A stretch of 50,000 nucleotides of DNA. Origin: Terrabacter sp. Root181. Lineage in GTDB: Bacteria > Actinomycetota > Actinomycetes > Actinomycetales > Dermatophilaceae. Where the stretch lies: positions 579,298 through 629,297 of the forward strand of contig NZ_LMHU01000005.1 of the NCBI RefSeq assembly GCF_001428505.1, written 5' to 3'. A program made the translations under genes and the position numbers. The notes under the pieces were generated by a model. That model made no database searches. It saw only the letters and a program-made list of their open reading frames with translations, and was not told the DNA's origin. Positions within the stretch are counted from its first letter, which is position 1. Each line of letters begins with the position of its first letter. Shown in pieces: positions 33,511-41,441 of this stretch.

Positions 33511-34548
33511 ATGAGGTCCCGCGCGGCAAAGGAGACGAAGATTTCGTATCGATCCGGCCAGTCTTCCGATGGCGAGCCACGCACGCCCGACCACGAGTCG
33601 GCGCGCTCGGTACCGTCCAGCCTCATGCTGGGGCAGCCGGTGCGGCGCGAGTACATCCCGCACCACCCGCAGGCCTCCGTGCGCGTCCTCACCCATGACT
33701 TCCCGAGCGAGATCTGCGGTTGGGGGTCGCATCCCGAGTACGAGATCCACCTCATCACCAAGACGCGTGGCAGCTTCATCGCGGGCGACCACATCGGCAC
33801 GTTCGCGCCGGGCCACGTCAGCCTGATCGGGCCCAACCTCCCGCACGACTGGGTCAGCGACCTCGCCGAGGGGCAGGTGGCGGTCGACCGTGACGCCGTC
33901 ATCCAGTTCAGTGACGAGTGGATCCGGGCGGCCATGGAGCACCTGCCCGAGCTCGCCGAGGTCTCCGAGGTGCTCGCGCGCTCGACCCGGGGCATCGTCT
34001 TCTCGGGGGCGACTGCCTGGCGCGCGGCCGAGACGATCATCGCGTGCGTCCACAGCCAGGGGGTCGAGCAGCTCGGCCACCTCTTCAAGCTCCTCGCTCT
34101 CTTCGCCCACGCCCAGACCGACGAGTACGAGCTCGTGGCGAGCGAGTGGATGGGGCGTCCCACCGACGCCGCGTCACGCGACGCCGGCGAGGCCGGGCTC
34201 AGCTACATCTTCGACAACCTGACGGGCGACATCCGCCTGTCGACCGCTGCACGGCTGGCATACATGTCCGAGCCGACGTTCTCGAAGTACTTCAAGACCG
34301 CCACGGGCATGACCTTCTCGAGCATGGTCAAGAAGCTGCGGATCGCCTACGCCCGTCGCCTGCTCGACACGACCGAGCACTCCGTGGCCCAGGTCGCCGA
34401 GATGAGCGGCTACCACAACATGGCGAACTTCAACCGTCAGTTCCTCGCCGAGGTGGGGACGACGCCGACCGCCTACCGCCGGCTCGAGTCCGACCAGAAG
34501 CCGCCGCCCGAGCTCTTCAGCCTGGGTCGACGGGCGCCGTCGCACTGA
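33511..34548 (+). CDS. AraC-family transcriptional regulator
   Basis: This 345-aa regulator (from the ATG at 33511) has an N-terminal cupin-like sensor domain, with HPEYEIHLITKTRGSF and FAPGHVSLIGPNLPHDW, and a C-terminal AraC double helix-turn-helix. The second helix-turn-helix reads VAQVAEMSGYHNMANFNRQF followed by GTTPTAYRR. It should activate or repress the divergent polyol operon on binding the sugar alcohol or a pathway sugar. The start is uncertain: GTG 33505 is also in frame and neither has a clear ribosome binding site. The frame stays open to 33361, but that stretch is the promoter region. Confidence 0.88.
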   Translation: MRSRAAKETKISYRSGQSSDGEPRTPDHESARSVPSSLMLGQPVRREYIPHHPQASVRVLTHDFPSEICGWGSHPEYEIHLITKTRGSFIAGDHIGTFAPGHVSLIGPNLPHDWVSDLAEGQVAVDRDAVIQFSDEWIRAAMEHLPELAEVSEVLARSTRGIVFSGATAWRAAETIIACVHSQGVEQLGHLFKLLALFAHAQTDEYELVASEWMGRPTDAASRDAGEAGLSYIFDNLTGDIRLSTAARLAYMSEPTFSKYFKTATGMTFSSMVKKLRIAYARRLLDTTEHSVAQVAEMSGYHNMANFNRQFLAEVGTTPTAYRRLESDQKPPPELFSLGRRAPSH

Positions 34549-34649
34549 CCGCACCCACCCGTTGCCCACGATCAGAGACGTTCGGGTCCGGTCGCGCGTC
34601 ATTTGTGTGACGTGCCCGGCAGAGCCGCCGCTACCCGCGGGTCGTGCCC

Positions 34650-34655
34650 TAGGTT
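34650..34655 (+). promoter_or_regulatory. possible -10 element of pntAB
   Basis: TAGGTT fits the TANNNT consensus and lies about 43 bp before the pntA GTG, leaving room for a short leader with its AAGGAG ribosome binding site at 34686-34691. I see no convincing -35 box, so this is tentative. Confidence 0.35.
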
Positions 34656-34697
34656 CGTGAACCAGTGCCCACACCCCTCCGTGCGAAGGAGCCCAGC

Positions 34698-36263
34698 GTG
34701 CAGATCGGTGTCCCCCGTGAGACCCGCGCCCGCGAGACGCGCATCGCCGCGACGCCCAAGACCGTCGAGCAGCTGATCGGGCTCGGCTACGACGTCGCCG
34801 TCGAGAGCGGTGCGGGGGAGCGGGCCAGCTTCTCCGACGAGGCGTATGCCGCCGCGGGGGCTCGTGTCGTCACCGCCGAGGACGCGTGGGGCTCGCCGAT
34901 CGTCCACCAGGTCAACGCGCCCTCCGACGAGGACATCGCGCGGCTCCGCCCCGGCACCGTCCTCGTCTCGCTCCTGGCGCCGGCGATCAGCCCCGACCTC
35001 GTCGAGAAGCTGCGTGCCGCGGGTGTCACCGCGATGGCGATGGACGCCGTCCCGCGCATCAGCCGGGCCCAGTCGCTCGACGTCCTGTCGTCGATGGCCA
35101 ACATCGCCGGCTACCGCGCCGTCGTCGAGGCTGCCCACGAGTTCGGTTCCTTCTTCACCGGCCAGGTCACGGCGGCCGGCAAGGTGCCGCCGGCGAAGGT
35201 GCTCGTCGCCGGGGCCGGCGTGGCCGGCCTCGCCGCGATCGGCACGGCCCGTTCGCTCGGGGCCATCGTCCGCGCGACCGATGCCCGAGCCGAGGTGGCC
35301 GAGCAGGTCGAGTCGATGGGCGCCGACTTCCTGGCCGTGCAGCTGCCCGAGGTCGATGCCGCCGCTGCGTCGAGCGACGGCTACGCCAAGGAGATGGGCG
35401 AGGAGTACAACCGGCGGGCCGCCGAGCTGTATGCCGCCCAGGCTCCTGACGTCGACATCATCGTCACGACCGCGCTCATCCCCGGACGCCCCGCGCCGCG
35501 ACTCATCACCGGCGAGATGGTCGCCTCGATGAAGCCGGGCTCGGTCATCGTCGACATGGCGGCGGCCAACGGCGGCAACGTCGAGGGCTCCGTGGCCGAC
35601 GAGCTCGTCGTCACCGACCACGGCGTCACGATCATCGGCTACACCGATCTCGCGGCCCGGCTGCCCACGCAGGCGTCGCAGCTCTACGGCACGAACCTCG
35701 TCAACCTCATGAAGCTGCTGACGCCGGGCAAGGACGGCCAGCTCGTCCTCGACTTCGACGACGTCGTGCAGCGCAACATGACCGTGGCGCGTGACGGCGA
35801 GCTGCTCTGGCCCCCGCCCGCCATCCCGGTGAGCGCGGCTCCCGTCGCGCAGACGGCGGTCGGCACCAAGGTCGTCAAAGAGCCTGAGCCACCGAAGGAT
35901 CCACGACGAAGGTATGCCGCGATGGTGATCGGCGCGGGCGTGTTCGCCGCGGTGGCGGCCGTCTCGCCACCGAGCTTCCTCGGGCACTTCACGGTGTTCG
36001 CGCTCGCCGTGGTCATCGGCTACTACGTCATCGGCAACGTCCACCACGCGCTGCACACGCCGCTGATGTCGGTCACCAACGCGATCAGCGGCATCATCGT
36101 CGTCGGCGCCCTGCTCCAGCTCGGTGCGGCCGGGTCGATCGGCGGCACCAAGGGCGTGGTCATCATGGTGCTCGGCTTCGTGGCCGCGCTCCTGGCGAGC
36201 ATCAACATCTTCGGTGGCTTCACCGTGACCCGCCGCATGCTGACGATGTTCCGGAAGGGCTGA
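34698..36263 (+). CDS. pntA: NAD(P) transhydrogenase subunit alpha
   Basis: This 521-aa protein couples the proton gradient to hydride transfer from NADH to NADP+. The N-terminal alanine-dehydrogenase-like NAD(H) domain (about 1-370) includes [37 protein letters not shown] and [10 protein letters not shown] charged linker follows. The C-terminal part (about 410-521) has four membrane helices ending in a conserved MTRRMLTMF-like tail. Full-length single-chain PntA is present, not the split PntAA/PntAB form. The GTG start has AAGGAG 6 nt upstream and gives the standard MQIGVPRE N-terminus. pntB follows after 6 bp. Confidence 0.96.
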   Translation: MQIGVPRETRARETRIAATPKTVEQLIGLGYDVAVESGAGERASFSDEAYAAAGARVVTAEDAWGSPIVHQVNAPSDEDIARLRPGTVLVSLLAPAISPDLVEKLRAAGVTAMAMDAVPRISRAQSLDVLSSMANIAGYRAVVEAAHEFGSFFTGQVTAAGKVPPAKVLVAGAGVAGLAAIGTARSLGAIVRATDARAEVAEQVESMGADFLAVQLPEVDAAAASSDGYAKEMGEEYNRRAAELYAAQAPDVDIIVTTALIPGRPAPRLITGEMVASMKPGSVIVDMAAANGGNVEGSVADELVVTDHGVTIIGYTDLAARLPTQASQLYGTNLVNLMKLLTPGKDGQLVLDFDDVVQRNMTVARDGELLWPPPAIPVSAAPVAQTAVGTKVVKEPEPPKDPRRRYAAMVIGAGVFAAVAAVSPPSFLGHFTVFALAVVIGYYVIGNVHHALHTPLMSVTNAISGIIVVGALLQLGAAGSIGGTKGVVIMVLGFVAALLASINIFGGFTVTRRMLTMFRKG

Positions 36264-36269
36264 CCGCAC

Positions 36270-37658
36270 ATGGACATCGCACTCATCCAGGCGGCATACA
36301 TCGTCGCGGCGCTGCTCTTCATCATGTCGCTCGCCGGGCTGTCGAAGCACGAGACCGCCCGCGACGGCAATGTCCTCGGCATGGTCGGCATGGGCATCGC
36401 CCTCGTCGCCACGCTCTGGCTCTCCCTGCGCGATGCCGCGTGGTCGGCCTGGCTGCTCATCGGTGTGGCGATGGTCATCGGTGCCGCGATCGGCATCGCC
36501 CGGGCCCGCAAGGTCGAGATGACCGGGATGCCGGAGCTCATCGCGATGCTCCACTCCTTCGTCGGCGCGGCGGCGGTGCTCGTCGGCATCAACACGTTCG
36601 TCGCCACGTCCGATCTCGTCGGCGTCGAGGGCGAGGCGGTCCACCTCGTCGAGATCTTCCTCGGCGTCTTCATCGGAGCCGTGACCTTCACCGGGTCGAT
36701 CGTGGCGTTCCTCAAGCTGTCGGCCCGCATCTCGAGCAAGCCGCTGATGCTGCCGGCGCGCCACTGGCTCAACCTCGCTGCGCTCGTCGTCTCCGCGGGC
36801 CTGCTCGTGTGGTTCGTGGCGGCGCACTCGATCGTGCCGCTGCTCGTCATGACCGCTATCGCGCTCGCCTTCGGCTGGCACCTCGTCGCCTCGATCGGCG
36901 GCGGTGACATGCCCGTCGTCGTGTCGATGCTCAACAGCTACTCGGGTTGGGCGGCTGCCGCGGCGGGCTTCATGCTCGGCAACGACCTGCTCATCGTCAC
37001 CGGCGCGCTCGTCGGCTCGTCGGGTGCCTACCTCTCGTACATCATGTGCAAGGCCATGAACCGGTCGTTCGTCTCGGTCATCGCCGGGGGGTTCGGCTCC
37101 GACGGCGCGGTCTTCGACTCGGACGTCGACTACGGCGACCACCGCGAGACGAACGCATCAGAGGTCGCCGACCTGCTCAAGAACGCGTCGTCGGTCGTCA
37201 TCACGCCCGGCTACGGCATGGCGGTCGCACAGGCGCAGTACCCCGTCGCCGAGCTGACGGCCAAGCTCCGGGAGCGCGGCGTGGACGTCCGGTTCGGCAT
37301 CCACCCGGTGGCCGGCCGCCTCCCCGGCCACATGAACGTGCTCCTCGCGGAGGCTCGCGTACCCTACGACATCGTCCTCGAGATGGACGAGGTCAATGAC
37401 GACTTCCCCGCCACGGACGTGGTGCTCGTCATCGGCGCCAACGACACCGTCAACCCGGCGGCCGCAGAGGACCCGACGTCGCCGATCGCCGGCATGCCGG
37501 TCCTGCAGGTGTGGAACGCCAAGGACGTCGTCGTCTTCAAGCGCTCGATGAACGCCGGCTACGCGGGCGTCCAGAACCCGCTCTTCTTCCGCGACAACTC
37601 CGCGATGCTCTTCGGCGACGCCAAGGAACGCGTCGAGGACATCATCAAGGCCCTCTGA
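36270..37658 (+). CDS. pntB: NAD(P) transhydrogenase subunit beta
   Basis: This 462-aa membrane protein completes the proton-translocating transhydrogenase. About nine N-terminal helices (residues 1-260) are followed by the cytosolic NADP(H)-binding domain III. That domain shows [15 protein letters not shown], the [20 protein letters not shown] loop, [14 protein letters not shown] and [17 protein letters not shown]. Length and motifs are standard. It is 6 bp after pntA with AGGG-type ribosome binding sequence in between. Two copies of a 37-bp hairpin repeat follow the gene and may terminate the operon. Confidence 0.96.
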   Translation: MDIALIQAAYIVAALLFIMSLAGLSKHETARDGNVLGMVGMGIALVATLWLSLRDAAWSAWLLIGVAMVIGAAIGIARARKVEMTGMPELIAMLHSFVGAAAVLVGINTFVATSDLVGVEGEAVHLVEIFLGVFIGAVTFTGSIVAFLKLSARISSKPLMLPARHWLNLAALVVSAGLLVWFVAAHSIVPLLVMTAIALAFGWHLVASIGGGDMPVVVSMLNSYSGWAAAAAGFMLGNDLLIVTGALVGSSGAYLSYIMCKAMNRSFVSVIAGGFGSDGAVFDSDVDYGDHRETNASEVADLLKNASSVVITPGYGMAVAQAQYPVAELTAKLRERGVDVRFGIHPVAGRLPGHMNVLLAEARVPYDIVLEMDEVNDDFPATDVVLVIGANDTVNPAAAEDPTSPIAGMPVLQVWNAKDVVVFKRSMNAGYAGVQNPLFFRDNSAMLFGDAKERVEDIIKAL

Positions 37659-37684
37659 CCAACGCCGAGCTCTGCGCGACCCCG

Positions 37685-37745
37685 ATCCCCGCGACCATCG
37701 GATCCTGCTCCGTTTTCGGGAGCAGCTTCCGAGTCGCGCGGGGAT
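37685..37745. repeat. first copy of 37-bp hairpin repeat with enclosing stem
   Basis: The 37-bp repeat unit spans 37697-37733 and folds as CGGA, a 2x2 internal loop, then CTGCTCC/GGAGCAG around a T-rich loop. An outer 9-bp stem, ATCCCCGCG (37685-37693) with CGCGGGGAT (37737-37745), encloses it. The unit follows pntB by 39 bp. It may be a terminator or a small repeat element. Confidence 0.75.
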
Positions 37746-37763
37746 TGGTCCGGGACGTTGCGT

Positions 37764-37800
37764 ATCGGATCCTGCTCCGTTTTCGGGAGCAGCTTCCGAG
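37764..37800. repeat. second copy of 37-bp hairpin repeat
   Basis: This copy is identical to 37697-37733 over all 37 bp and starts 67 bp after it. It keeps the CTGCTCC/GGAGCAG stem but lacks the outer stem of the first copy. It lies 54 bp before the XRE regulator start. Confidence 0.85.
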
Positions 37801-37854
37801 GCGCCCACTGTCACCGGTCACTGTCAGCATCCCCGGATGGAGGAGGTGGGGTCG

Positions 37855-38526
37855 ATGGGCGACACGCAGCGAGAGACTCCGGCCGCCGACGTCGGTGGCG
37901 GTGACCTGGACGAGGTCTTCGACGGAGCGCGCTACATCGTGCGGGCACGTCGCCTCGCTGATCTCAGCCAGCGCGAGCTGGCCGACTCGATCGGCGTGTC
38001 GAGGGCGACCGTCGGCCGGCTCGAGTCAGGGGCAGCCCGGGTCGACACGGGCACGCTCTCGGTCATTCTCGCGAGAGCCGGTCTCCGTCTCGCAGTCCTG
38101 GATCGCAAGGGGCGTGAGATCGCGCCGTTCCCAGTCGATGTCCTGCGAGACCATGCCGATCGGCGTTTTCCCGGGCATCTCGACGCCAGGCCCCCACAGG
38201 ATGCGCCAGCCGACCGCGTCCACCCTCGGCGCGGTGCACCGGAGCCGTTGGGCTGGTACCAGCAGCGCCCGTCTCGGGCCCGTCGACGCGTCCGGTTGGG
38301 GATCCCCGCCGACCATCCGACGGTCAGCGGGCTGCGCGAGAGCCGACAGGCGGCGTACTGGAAGGGCGTGGCGAGGGCGGAGGCCCGTCGAGCTGCCGAC
38401 CCCGAGCCCGAGTGCTCGTGCTTCGACGGCTGCTTCGAACGCGCGTGCCTGACCAACTGCCCGTGCCAGTGCGAGCCGGACCACCGGTCTAGCCTCCGAC
38501 CGGTGCGCCCGACGGACCCGGACTAG
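37855..38526 (+). CDS. XRE-type helix-turn-helix protein with cysteine-rich tail
   Basis: This 223-aa protein has a lambda-repressor-like helix-turn-helix (about 25-75, LSQRELADSIGVSRATVGRLESGAARV region) and an unusual C-terminus. After an Arg/Pro-rich linker, seven cysteines are packed into residues 187-206 as C-x-C-x3-C-x4-C-x3-C-x-C-x-C. That spacing could bind zinc or an iron-sulfur cluster, so the protein may be a metal- or redox-sensing regulator. The ATG at 37855 is preferred because GGAGGAGG lies 8 nt upstream; the earlier in-frame ATG at 37837 has no ribosome binding site. Its targets are unknown; nearby repeats at 37697 and 37764 are candidates. Confidence 0.8.
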   Translation: MGDTQRETPAADVGGGDLDEVFDGARYIVRARRLADLSQRELADSIGVSRATVGRLESGAARVDTGTLSVILARAGLRLAVLDRKGREIAPFPVDVLRDHADRRFPGHLDARPPQDAPADRVHPRRGAPEPLGWYQQRPSRARRRVRLGIPADHPTVSGLRESRQAAYWKGVARAEARRAADPEPECSCFDGCFERACLTNCPCQCEPDHRSSLRPVRPTDPD

Positions 38527-38543
38527 GCCACAGCGGACAGCCG

Positions 38544-38575
38544 ACAGCCCGCCCGTGACGTCACGAGCGGGCTGT
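38544..38575. terminator. near-perfect 32-nt palindrome between convergent genes
   Basis: ACAGCCCGC (38544-38552) pairs with GCGGGCTGT (38567-38575). Inside, CGTGACGTCACG (38554-38565) is itself palindromic; only one mismatch interrupts the stem. It sits between the XRE gene and the convergent permease gene and should terminate both. Confidence 0.75.
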
Positions 38576-38596
38576 GCAGGCGTACGTGCCGCCCGG

Positions 38597-40096
38597 TCAG
38601 CGTTCGCTGAGGACCTCGGGGGCTTCTCGGCTGCCTGCTTCCTCCTCGCCCGTCGCCAGCTTGCTGTGCTGGCGGGAGTAGAGGAAGTAGATGAGGAAGC
38701 CCAGCAGCATCCAGATGACGAACCGGATCCACGTCTCGACCGAGAGGTTGAGCACGAGGTAGAAGCAGGCGGCCGCGGACAGCCACGGCACGACCGGGTT
38801 GCCCGGCACCTTGAACGAACGCTTGAGGTCGGGACGCCGCTTGCGCAGGATCGGGACGGCGAGCGAGACGAGCATGAACGCCGTCAGGGTGCCGATGTTG
38901 ACCATCTCCTCGAGCTTGCCGATGGGGGTCAACGAGGCGATGAGGGCGACGACCGTGCCGATGATGAGCGTGAGCCTGACCGGGGTGCTCGTGCGCGGGT
39001 TGGTCCGGCCCAGTCCGGCCGGGATCAGGCGGTCACGGCTCATCGCGAACGTGACGCGGGTCGCGCCGATGATGAGGGTCATGACCACTGTGGTGAGGCC
39101 GGCGACGGCGCCGGCCGAGATGAGCGTGGCGTAGCCCTCCTTGCCCACGGACTTGAACGCCGTGGCGAGCGCCGCATCGGGGTCGATGTCCTTGTAGTTC
39201 TGCATGCCGGTGATGACGAGCGTGACGGCCACGTAGAGCAGGGTGCAGATGGCGAGCGAGCCGAGGATGCCACGGGGCAGGTCACGCTGCGGGTTCTTGG
39301 CCTCTTCGGCCGTCGTCGCGACGACGTCGAAGCCGATGTAGGCGAAGAAGACGATGGCGGCGCCGGCCATGATGCCCATGACGCCGTACGTCGCGGGAGT
39401 CATGCCGGTGATGACCTGGAGCAGCGGCGTCGTCAGGCCCTCTGCGGCCTTGCCCGGCTGGGACGGCGGGATGAACGGCGACCAGTTGTCGCGGTTGATG
39501 AACTGGATGCCCGCGAAGATGACGAAGAGCACGATGAAGAGCTTGACGCCGACGAGCACGAGGTTGACGCGCAGCGACTCCTTGATGCCCCAGGCGATGA
39601 GCAGCGTCAGGCCGGCGATGAGCAGGAACGCCGGCAGGTCGAAGTGCGACCCCGGCCCGACCGATTCCGGCCAGGTCACTCCCAGCTGCTCCAGGAAGGT
39701 GACGAAGTACTGTGACCACCCCTGGGCGACCACGCTCGCGCCGAGCATGAGCTCGAGCAGCAGGTCCCAGCCGATGATCCACGCGATGAGCTCGCCCAGC
39801 GTCGCGTAGGAGAACGTGTAGGCCGACCCGGAGACGGGGACCGTCGACGCGAACTCGGCGTAGCAGAGAGCTGCCAGACCGCAGACGATCGCACCGATGA
39901 CGAACGACAGTGCGATGGACGGACCGGCGTAGTCCTTGGCGGCTCTGCCGGTCAGCGTGAAGATGCCGGCGCCGATGATGACACCGATGCCGAAGACCGT
40001 GAGGTCAAGGGCGCTGAGTGTCCTCTTCAGCTTGTGGTCGGCCTCTTCGGACGAGGCCATCGAGGCCTCGACCGACTTGGTGCGGAACACGCTCAT
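38597..40096 (-). CDS. APC-superfamily amino acid permease (cationic amino acid transporter type)
   Basis: This 499-aa permease has about 12-13 hydrophobic helices. It opens with the APC helix 1 signature LDLTVFGIGVIIGAGIFTLTG and the following ALSFVIGAIVCGLAALCYAEFA segment. GFDVVATTAEEAKNPQRDLP is characteristic of the cationic amino acid transporter (CAT) subfamily. It should import a cationic or other amino acid using the proton gradient. The ATG at 40096 has GGAGGA 6 nt upstream. A minus-strand -10-like TAGTTT lies at 40135-40140. The C-terminus is acidic and cytoplasmic. Confidence 0.92.
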   Translation of the reverse strand: MSVFRTKSVEASMASSEEADHKLKRTLSALDLTVFGIGVIIGAGIFTLTGRAAKDYAGPSIALSFVIGAIVCGLAALCYAEFASTVPVSGSAYTFSYATLGELIAWIIGWDLLLELMLGASVVAQGWSQYFVTFLEQLGVTWPESVGPGSHFDLPAFLLIAGLTLLIAWGIKESLRVNLVLVGVKLFIVLFVIFAGIQFINRDNWSPFIPPSQPGKAAEGLTTPLLQVITGMTPATYGVMGIMAGAAIVFFAYIGFDVVATTAEEAKNPQRDLPRGILGSLAICTLLYVAVTLVITGMQNYKDIDPDAALATAFKSVGKEGYATLISAGAVAGLTTVVMTLIIGATRVTFAMSRDRLIPAGLGRTNPRTSTPVRLTLIIGTVVALIASLTPIGKLEEMVNIGTLTAFMLVSLAVPILRKRRPDLKRSFKVPGNPVVPWLSAAACFYLVLNLSVETWIRFVIWMLLGFLIYFLYSRQHSKLATGEEEAGSREAPEVLSER

Positions 40097-40134
40097 GCTG
40101 TCCTCCGAGCGGTCGGTGACGGGCGGATCATCAC

Positions 40135-40140
40135 AAACTA
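40135..40140 (-). promoter_or_regulatory. possible -10 element of the amino acid permease gene
   Basis: TAGTTT on the minus strand fits TANNNT and lies 38 bp before the permease ATG, giving a short leader that includes its GGAGGA ribosome binding site. The -35 region is not clear. Confidence 0.35.
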
Positions 40141-40272
40141 GCGGTGAGCGCGACCGCCTGCGAGTCCTGCCCGGGCGTCGTGGGCCGCGCGGCGCGGGGA
40201 GGCCGCGGCTACCCAGTGGTACCCGCCCGGCCCACATCTGTGTCACCCGGAGCCGGGACCCCGGAGGACCGG

Positions 40273-41073
40273 TCAGTCGTCGGAGCGCGGCGAGATCGGG
40301 CCGGTGTCGGCCCCGCGGCGGCGGCGCTTGAGGTCGTCGCTCTCGTAGACCGTCTCGGACCGGTCGGACGGCCGCTGGATCGGGACGGCCCGGGAGTAGG
40401 AGTCGAGGCGGTCCTGGATCGGGTTGTGGGTGCGGTGGACATCGGGGTACGCCGAGCCACCGCTGGGAGCGATCGGGCTGACGGGCGGCGTCGGCCCGCC
40501 GGGTTGCCCTGTGTCGTCGGGGAACTCGCCGTCGAGCTCCTCGAAGTCCTCATCGCCGGGGGGCGGCACGATGTGGAAGATCTCGGCGCAGATGTCGCGG
40601 TAGGTCTGGTCGGGGTTGGGCACCCACTTGACCTCGCGCAGGGCCTGGTCCTGGCCGGCGCTCTCGAGGACGAACTTGCCGTAGCCGAGGAACTGGCCCG
40701 GGATGGAGCGGACGTAGCTCATGTCGGTGACCTTGAGCAGCGGCATCATCGCGACCTTGTGCGAGATGAGGCCGTAGCGCAGCAGCAGCCGCTTGTCGGT
40801 GGCCACGAACCAGTTGTGGCTCCAGTCGAGCAGGCACCAGAGGAGCCGGGCGAGCAGGGCGAAGAAGAGCCACCAGAAGATCGTGCCGAGGGCCTGCGTG
40901 GCCTTGGTGACGTTGGAGTCGACCCACACCGCCGCGATGAGACCGAGCAGGGTCGTGGCCACGGGCTCGGCGAGCTTGCCCCAGTGGGCCCGCACGGCGG
41001 TGACCAGCTTCTCGCCCGGGAGCAGGATCGGCGCCAGTCCCGCCGGTACCTCCGTGCTCCGCATGAACGCCAT
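40273..41073 (-). CDS. bacterial PH-domain membrane protein
   Basis: This 266-aa protein has two membrane helices (about residues 38-52 and 62-85) followed by a bacterial PH (YdbS-like) domain. That domain is marked by NWFVATDKRLLLRYGLISHKVAMMPLLKVTDM and IPGQFLGYGKFVLESAGQDQALREVKWV. The C-terminal 95 residues are Pro/Ser/Asp-rich and probably disordered. The ATG at 41073 is 18 bp after the stop of a 56-aa membrane protein, so the pair forms a small operon. PH-domain proteins of this type are linked to envelope stress or membrane organisation; the exact role is unknown. Confidence 0.85.
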   Translation of the reverse strand: MAFMRSTEVPAGLAPILLPGEKLVTAVRAHWGKLAEPVATTLLGLIAAVWVDSNVTKATQALGTIFWWLFFALLARLLWCLLDWSHNWFVATDKRLLLRYGLISHKVAMMPLLKVTDMSYVRSIPGQFLGYGKFVLESAGQDQALREVKWVPNPDQTYRDICAEIFHIVPPPGDEDFEELDGEFPDDTGQPGGPTPPVSPIAPSGGSAYPDVHRTHNPIQDRLDSYSRAVPIQRPSDRSETVYESDDLKRRRRGADTGPISPRSDD

Positions 41074-41091
41074 GAGCTCAGTGTGCTCGCA

Positions 41092-41262
41092 TCATCGGTT
41101 GAGCAGGGACCCGAAGAACTCGAGGATCGCGTTGAAGCCGTCGACGAGGACACCCCAGATGTTGGTGACGATGTCGGCAGCCTTGTCGGGGGACGTGAAC
41201 ACGGCGTAGGCGAAGAACGCGAGCACGATGATCAGGATGATCTTCTTGGCCTTGGGGCCCAT
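41092..41262 (-). CDS. 56-aa small membrane protein
   Basis: This short gene starts at the ATG at 41262, with AAGGAG about 9 nt upstream, and ends at TGA 41092-41094. The protein has a lysine-rich start (MGPKAKK), a hydrophobic helix (IILIIVLAFFAYAVF, residues 8-22) and a second amphipathic segment ending in ILEFFGSLLNR. Codon use is strongly GC3-biased as in real genes here. It precedes the PH-domain gene by 18 bp. I know no name for it; it may be an assembly or regulatory partner of that protein. Confidence 0.72.
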   Translation of the reverse strand: MGPKAKKIILIIVLAFFAYAVFTSPDKAADIVTNIWGVLVDGFNAILEFFGSLLNR

Positions 41263-41286
41263 GGTGTGTCGCTCCTTGGAGGGAAG

Positions 41287-41317
41287 GTGCTGGGGCTGCC
41301 TGACAGCCCCACGGCAC
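41287..41317. promoter_or_regulatory. hairpin in the leader of the small membrane protein gene
   Basis: TGGGGCTG (41291-41298) pairs with CAGCCCCA (41304-41311) over 5 nt, extended by GTGC/GCAC with a 2-nt bulge. It lies about 25-55 nt upstream of the minus-strand start at 41262, so it is more likely a leader structure than a terminator. Confidence 0.45.
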
Positions 41318-41375
41318 AGGGGTGGGACCAGTGTGCCGTACGTGGCTGGTGGGGTGCGTCACCGGCGTCCGCGTG

Positions 41376-41420
41376 TCGGTCCGGTCGGTCCGGTGGGTCC
41401 GGTCGGTCCGGTGGGTCCGG
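41376..41420. repeat. five 9-bp tandem units (TCGGTCCGG / TGGGTCCGG)
   Basis: Five units in the order TCGGTCCGG, TCGGTCCGG, TGGGTCCGG, TCGGTCCGG, TGGGTCCGG occupy the divergent intergenic region, ending 10 bp before the -10 box of the Rsm22-family gene. The repeat is non-coding and could tune promoter strength by changing copy number. Confidence 0.85.
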
Positions 41421-41429
41421 CCGCGCCGC

Positions 41430-41435
41430 TATCCT
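41430..41435 (+). promoter_or_regulatory. -10 element of a probable leaderless Rsm22-family transcript
   Basis: TATCCT fits TANNNT and ends 6 nt before the GTG at 41442. No Shine-Dalgarno sequence is present. The 9-bp tandem repeats lie where the -35 region would be. Confidence 0.5.
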
Positions 41436-41441
41436 CCTCGC

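Noticed and set aside
34599-37142. 847-codon minus-strand frame opposite pntAB
   Set aside because: It is low-complexity, charged antisense sequence with no motif; pntA and pntB are unmistakable on the plus strand.
37697-37800. CRISPR array
   Set aside because: Only two repeat units with one spacer, each unit with an internal loop structure, and no cas genes in the window.
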